A DNA stretch of 6,821 bases from an uncultured Lachnospiraceae bacterium (GTDB lineage: Bacteria; Bacillota; Clostridia; Lachnospirales; Lachnospiraceae): positions 1 to 6,821 of the forward strand of contig CAJUBR010000111.1 of assembly GCA_910584695.1 (NCBI GenBank), in the 5' to 3' direction. The first letter of the stretch is position 1; each line of letters starts with the position of its first letter. This document shows positions 6,190-6,821 of this stretch, one piece after another. The notes under the pieces were generated by a model. That model had not been told where the DNA came from. It ran no database searches and saw only the letters and a program-made list of their open reading frames with translations. The position numbers and the translations under genes were made by a program.

Positions 6190-6206
6190 CTTAAAAATTT
6201 CTTAAG
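6190..6206 (-). promoter_or_regulatory. CiaR-type direct repeat, likely response regulator binding site
   Basis: On the minus strand CTTAAG (6206-6201), five bases, then TTTAAG (6195-6190) form two TTAAG boxes at an 11-bp period. This exactly fits the NTTAAG-N5-WTTAAG pattern described for streptococcal CiaR. The repeat ends about ten bases upstream of the weak -35 of the two-component promoter, a usual activator position. Binding by the adjacent response regulator is inferred. Confidence 0.55.
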
Positions 6207-6230
6207 TGATTATAATTGGGCTAACAAAAA

Positions 6231-6287
6231 GAAAATAAAAAATTCCCCCTTTATCAGACGACTCTTTTCATCCAAAAAAGGGGAATT
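6231..6287 (-). terminator. Rho-independent terminator of clpB
   Basis: Leaving clpB on the minus strand, AATTCCCC (6287-6280) pairs with GGGGAATT (6248-6241). Additional TTT/AAA pairing lies inside past a one-base bulge, around a loop of about 25 bases. The tail from 6240 leftward is TTTTATTTTC followed by TTTTT. This is a strong intrinsic terminator that separates clpB from the downstream two-component operon, which therefore relies on its own promoter. Confidence 0.85.
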
Positions 6288-6299
6288 CTTTCAAATGTT

Positions 6300-6821
6300 C
6301 TATTTTGCAGCCAGTCTGCCATCTTCTACATCAATGGTAATCGTATCCTGTACGCTCACATCTCCGGCAAGAATCAGCCTTGCTACCAGTGTATCCACAT
6401 TCTTTTGCAAATAACGTTTTAATGGTCTCGCACCATATACCGGGTCATAACCATGATCCATAATATACTGCTTCGCATCATCGGTGATGACGAGGGAAAG
6501 CTCCTTATCGGCAAGACGTTCGTTCAAATCCGCTGCCAGTAAATCAATAATGCTGCCAATATTGTCCTTAGTCAACGGCTTAAACATAATCGTTTCATCC
6601 AGACGGTTTAAAAACTCCGGTCGGAAATGAAGCCTTAATTCTTCAGACACCTGTTTTTGTGCCTTATCCGTAATCTCACCATTTTCATCAATGCCCTCCA
6701 ATAGATAGGACGAACCGATATTCGAGGTCATGATTAAAATAGTATTTTTAAAATCAACGGTTTTACCCTTGGAGTCAGTAATCCGCCCATCATCCAATAC
6801 CTGTAACAGCACATTAAATAC
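6300..6821 (-). CDS. clpB: ATP-dependent chaperone ClpB, C-terminal part (N-terminus off window)
   Basis: The last 173 residues of ClpB/Hsp104, a hexameric AAA+ disaggregase that works with DnaK to rescue aggregated proteins in the cytoplasm. The visible part begins with VFNVLLQVLDDGRITD, just after the second Walker B, which lies off the window. Then come sensor 1 in ILIMTSNIGS, the arginine finger region FRPEFLNRLDE, and sensor 2 in GYDPVYGARPLKR. The C-terminal segment KNVDTLVARLILAGD leads to a short tail, without the IGF/LGF loop of ClpA or ClpX visible here. The reading frame is open to the right edge, so a GTG inside the window is an internal valine codon and not the start. A strong terminator follows the TAG stop. 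Heat-shock operators would be upstream, outside the window. ClpC is less likely given the end of the protein, but the pieces separating the two fully are off-window. Confidence 0.92.
   Translation of the reverse strand, partial: VFNVLLQVLDDGRITDSKGKTVDFKNTILIMTSNIGSSYLLEGIDENGEITDKAQKQVSEELRLHFRPEFLNRLDETIMFKPLTKDNIGSIIDLLAADLNERLADKELSLVITDDAKQYIMDHGYDPVYGARPLKRYLQKNVDTLVARLILAGDVSVQDTITIDVEDGRLAAK

Noticed and set aside
6812..6812. GTG at 6812 as a ClpB start
   Set aside because: It encodes an internal valine in the conserved VFNVLLQVLDDGR segment; the frame continues past the right edge.

Overview
The window looks like chromosome from a low-GC Gram-positive bacterium of the Clostridia, most likely a Lachnospiraceae-type organism. 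This is inferred from the AT-rich intergenic DNA, the strong AGGAGG-type ribosome sites, the TTG starts in the regulatory genes, and the overall style of the proteins. It is not proven from any single marker. No RNA gene, CRISPR array, insertion sequence or integration site was seen.

Layout from left to right: (1) 1-1969, minus strand: most of a large YfhO-family polytopic membrane protein, whose C-terminus lies off the left edge. (2) 1970-2198: a divergent regulatory region. It holds a strong promoter for the rightward operon, two copies of the palindrome TGATATCA 11 bp apart over the predicted transcription start, a run of CTTA boxes at near 10-11 bp phase, and an 18-bp inverted repeat in the presumed yfhO leader. 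(3) 2199-4060, plus strand: a compact three-gene operon encoding an SPFH/band 7 membrane protein, an unrecognised three-TM protein with a predicted outside domain, and a small Arc-type ribbon-helix-helix (RHH) DNA-binding protein with a charged coiled-coil N-terminus. (4) 4061-4116: an imperfect hairpin between convergent genes. (5) 4124-6095, minus strand: a two-component system, with an OmpR/PhoB-type response regulator followed by an overlapping four-TM histidine kinase. (6) 6096-6299: the promoter of that pair, with an upstream direct repeat of the CiaR type, and a strong rho-independent terminator for the next gene. (7) 6300-6821, minus strand: the C-terminal part of the ClpB disaggregase, continuing off the right edge.

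How the parts may work together: the SPFH operon appears to encode its own regulator. The RHH protein keeps Arc-like residues on its DNA-reading strand, and the operon promoter carries palindromes at the 11-bp spacing used by the half-sites of the Arc operator. Negative autoregulation is a reasonable inference. Independently, TTAAG-type boxes lie in front of the response regulator, as two boxes spaced 11 bp, and in front of yfhO. This suggests that the two-component system controls itself and possibly the YfhO gene or the SPFH operon, which would make the locus a small envelope-stress module. The YfhO link to cell-envelope glycosylation is family knowledge; the regulatory links are hypotheses from motif placement.
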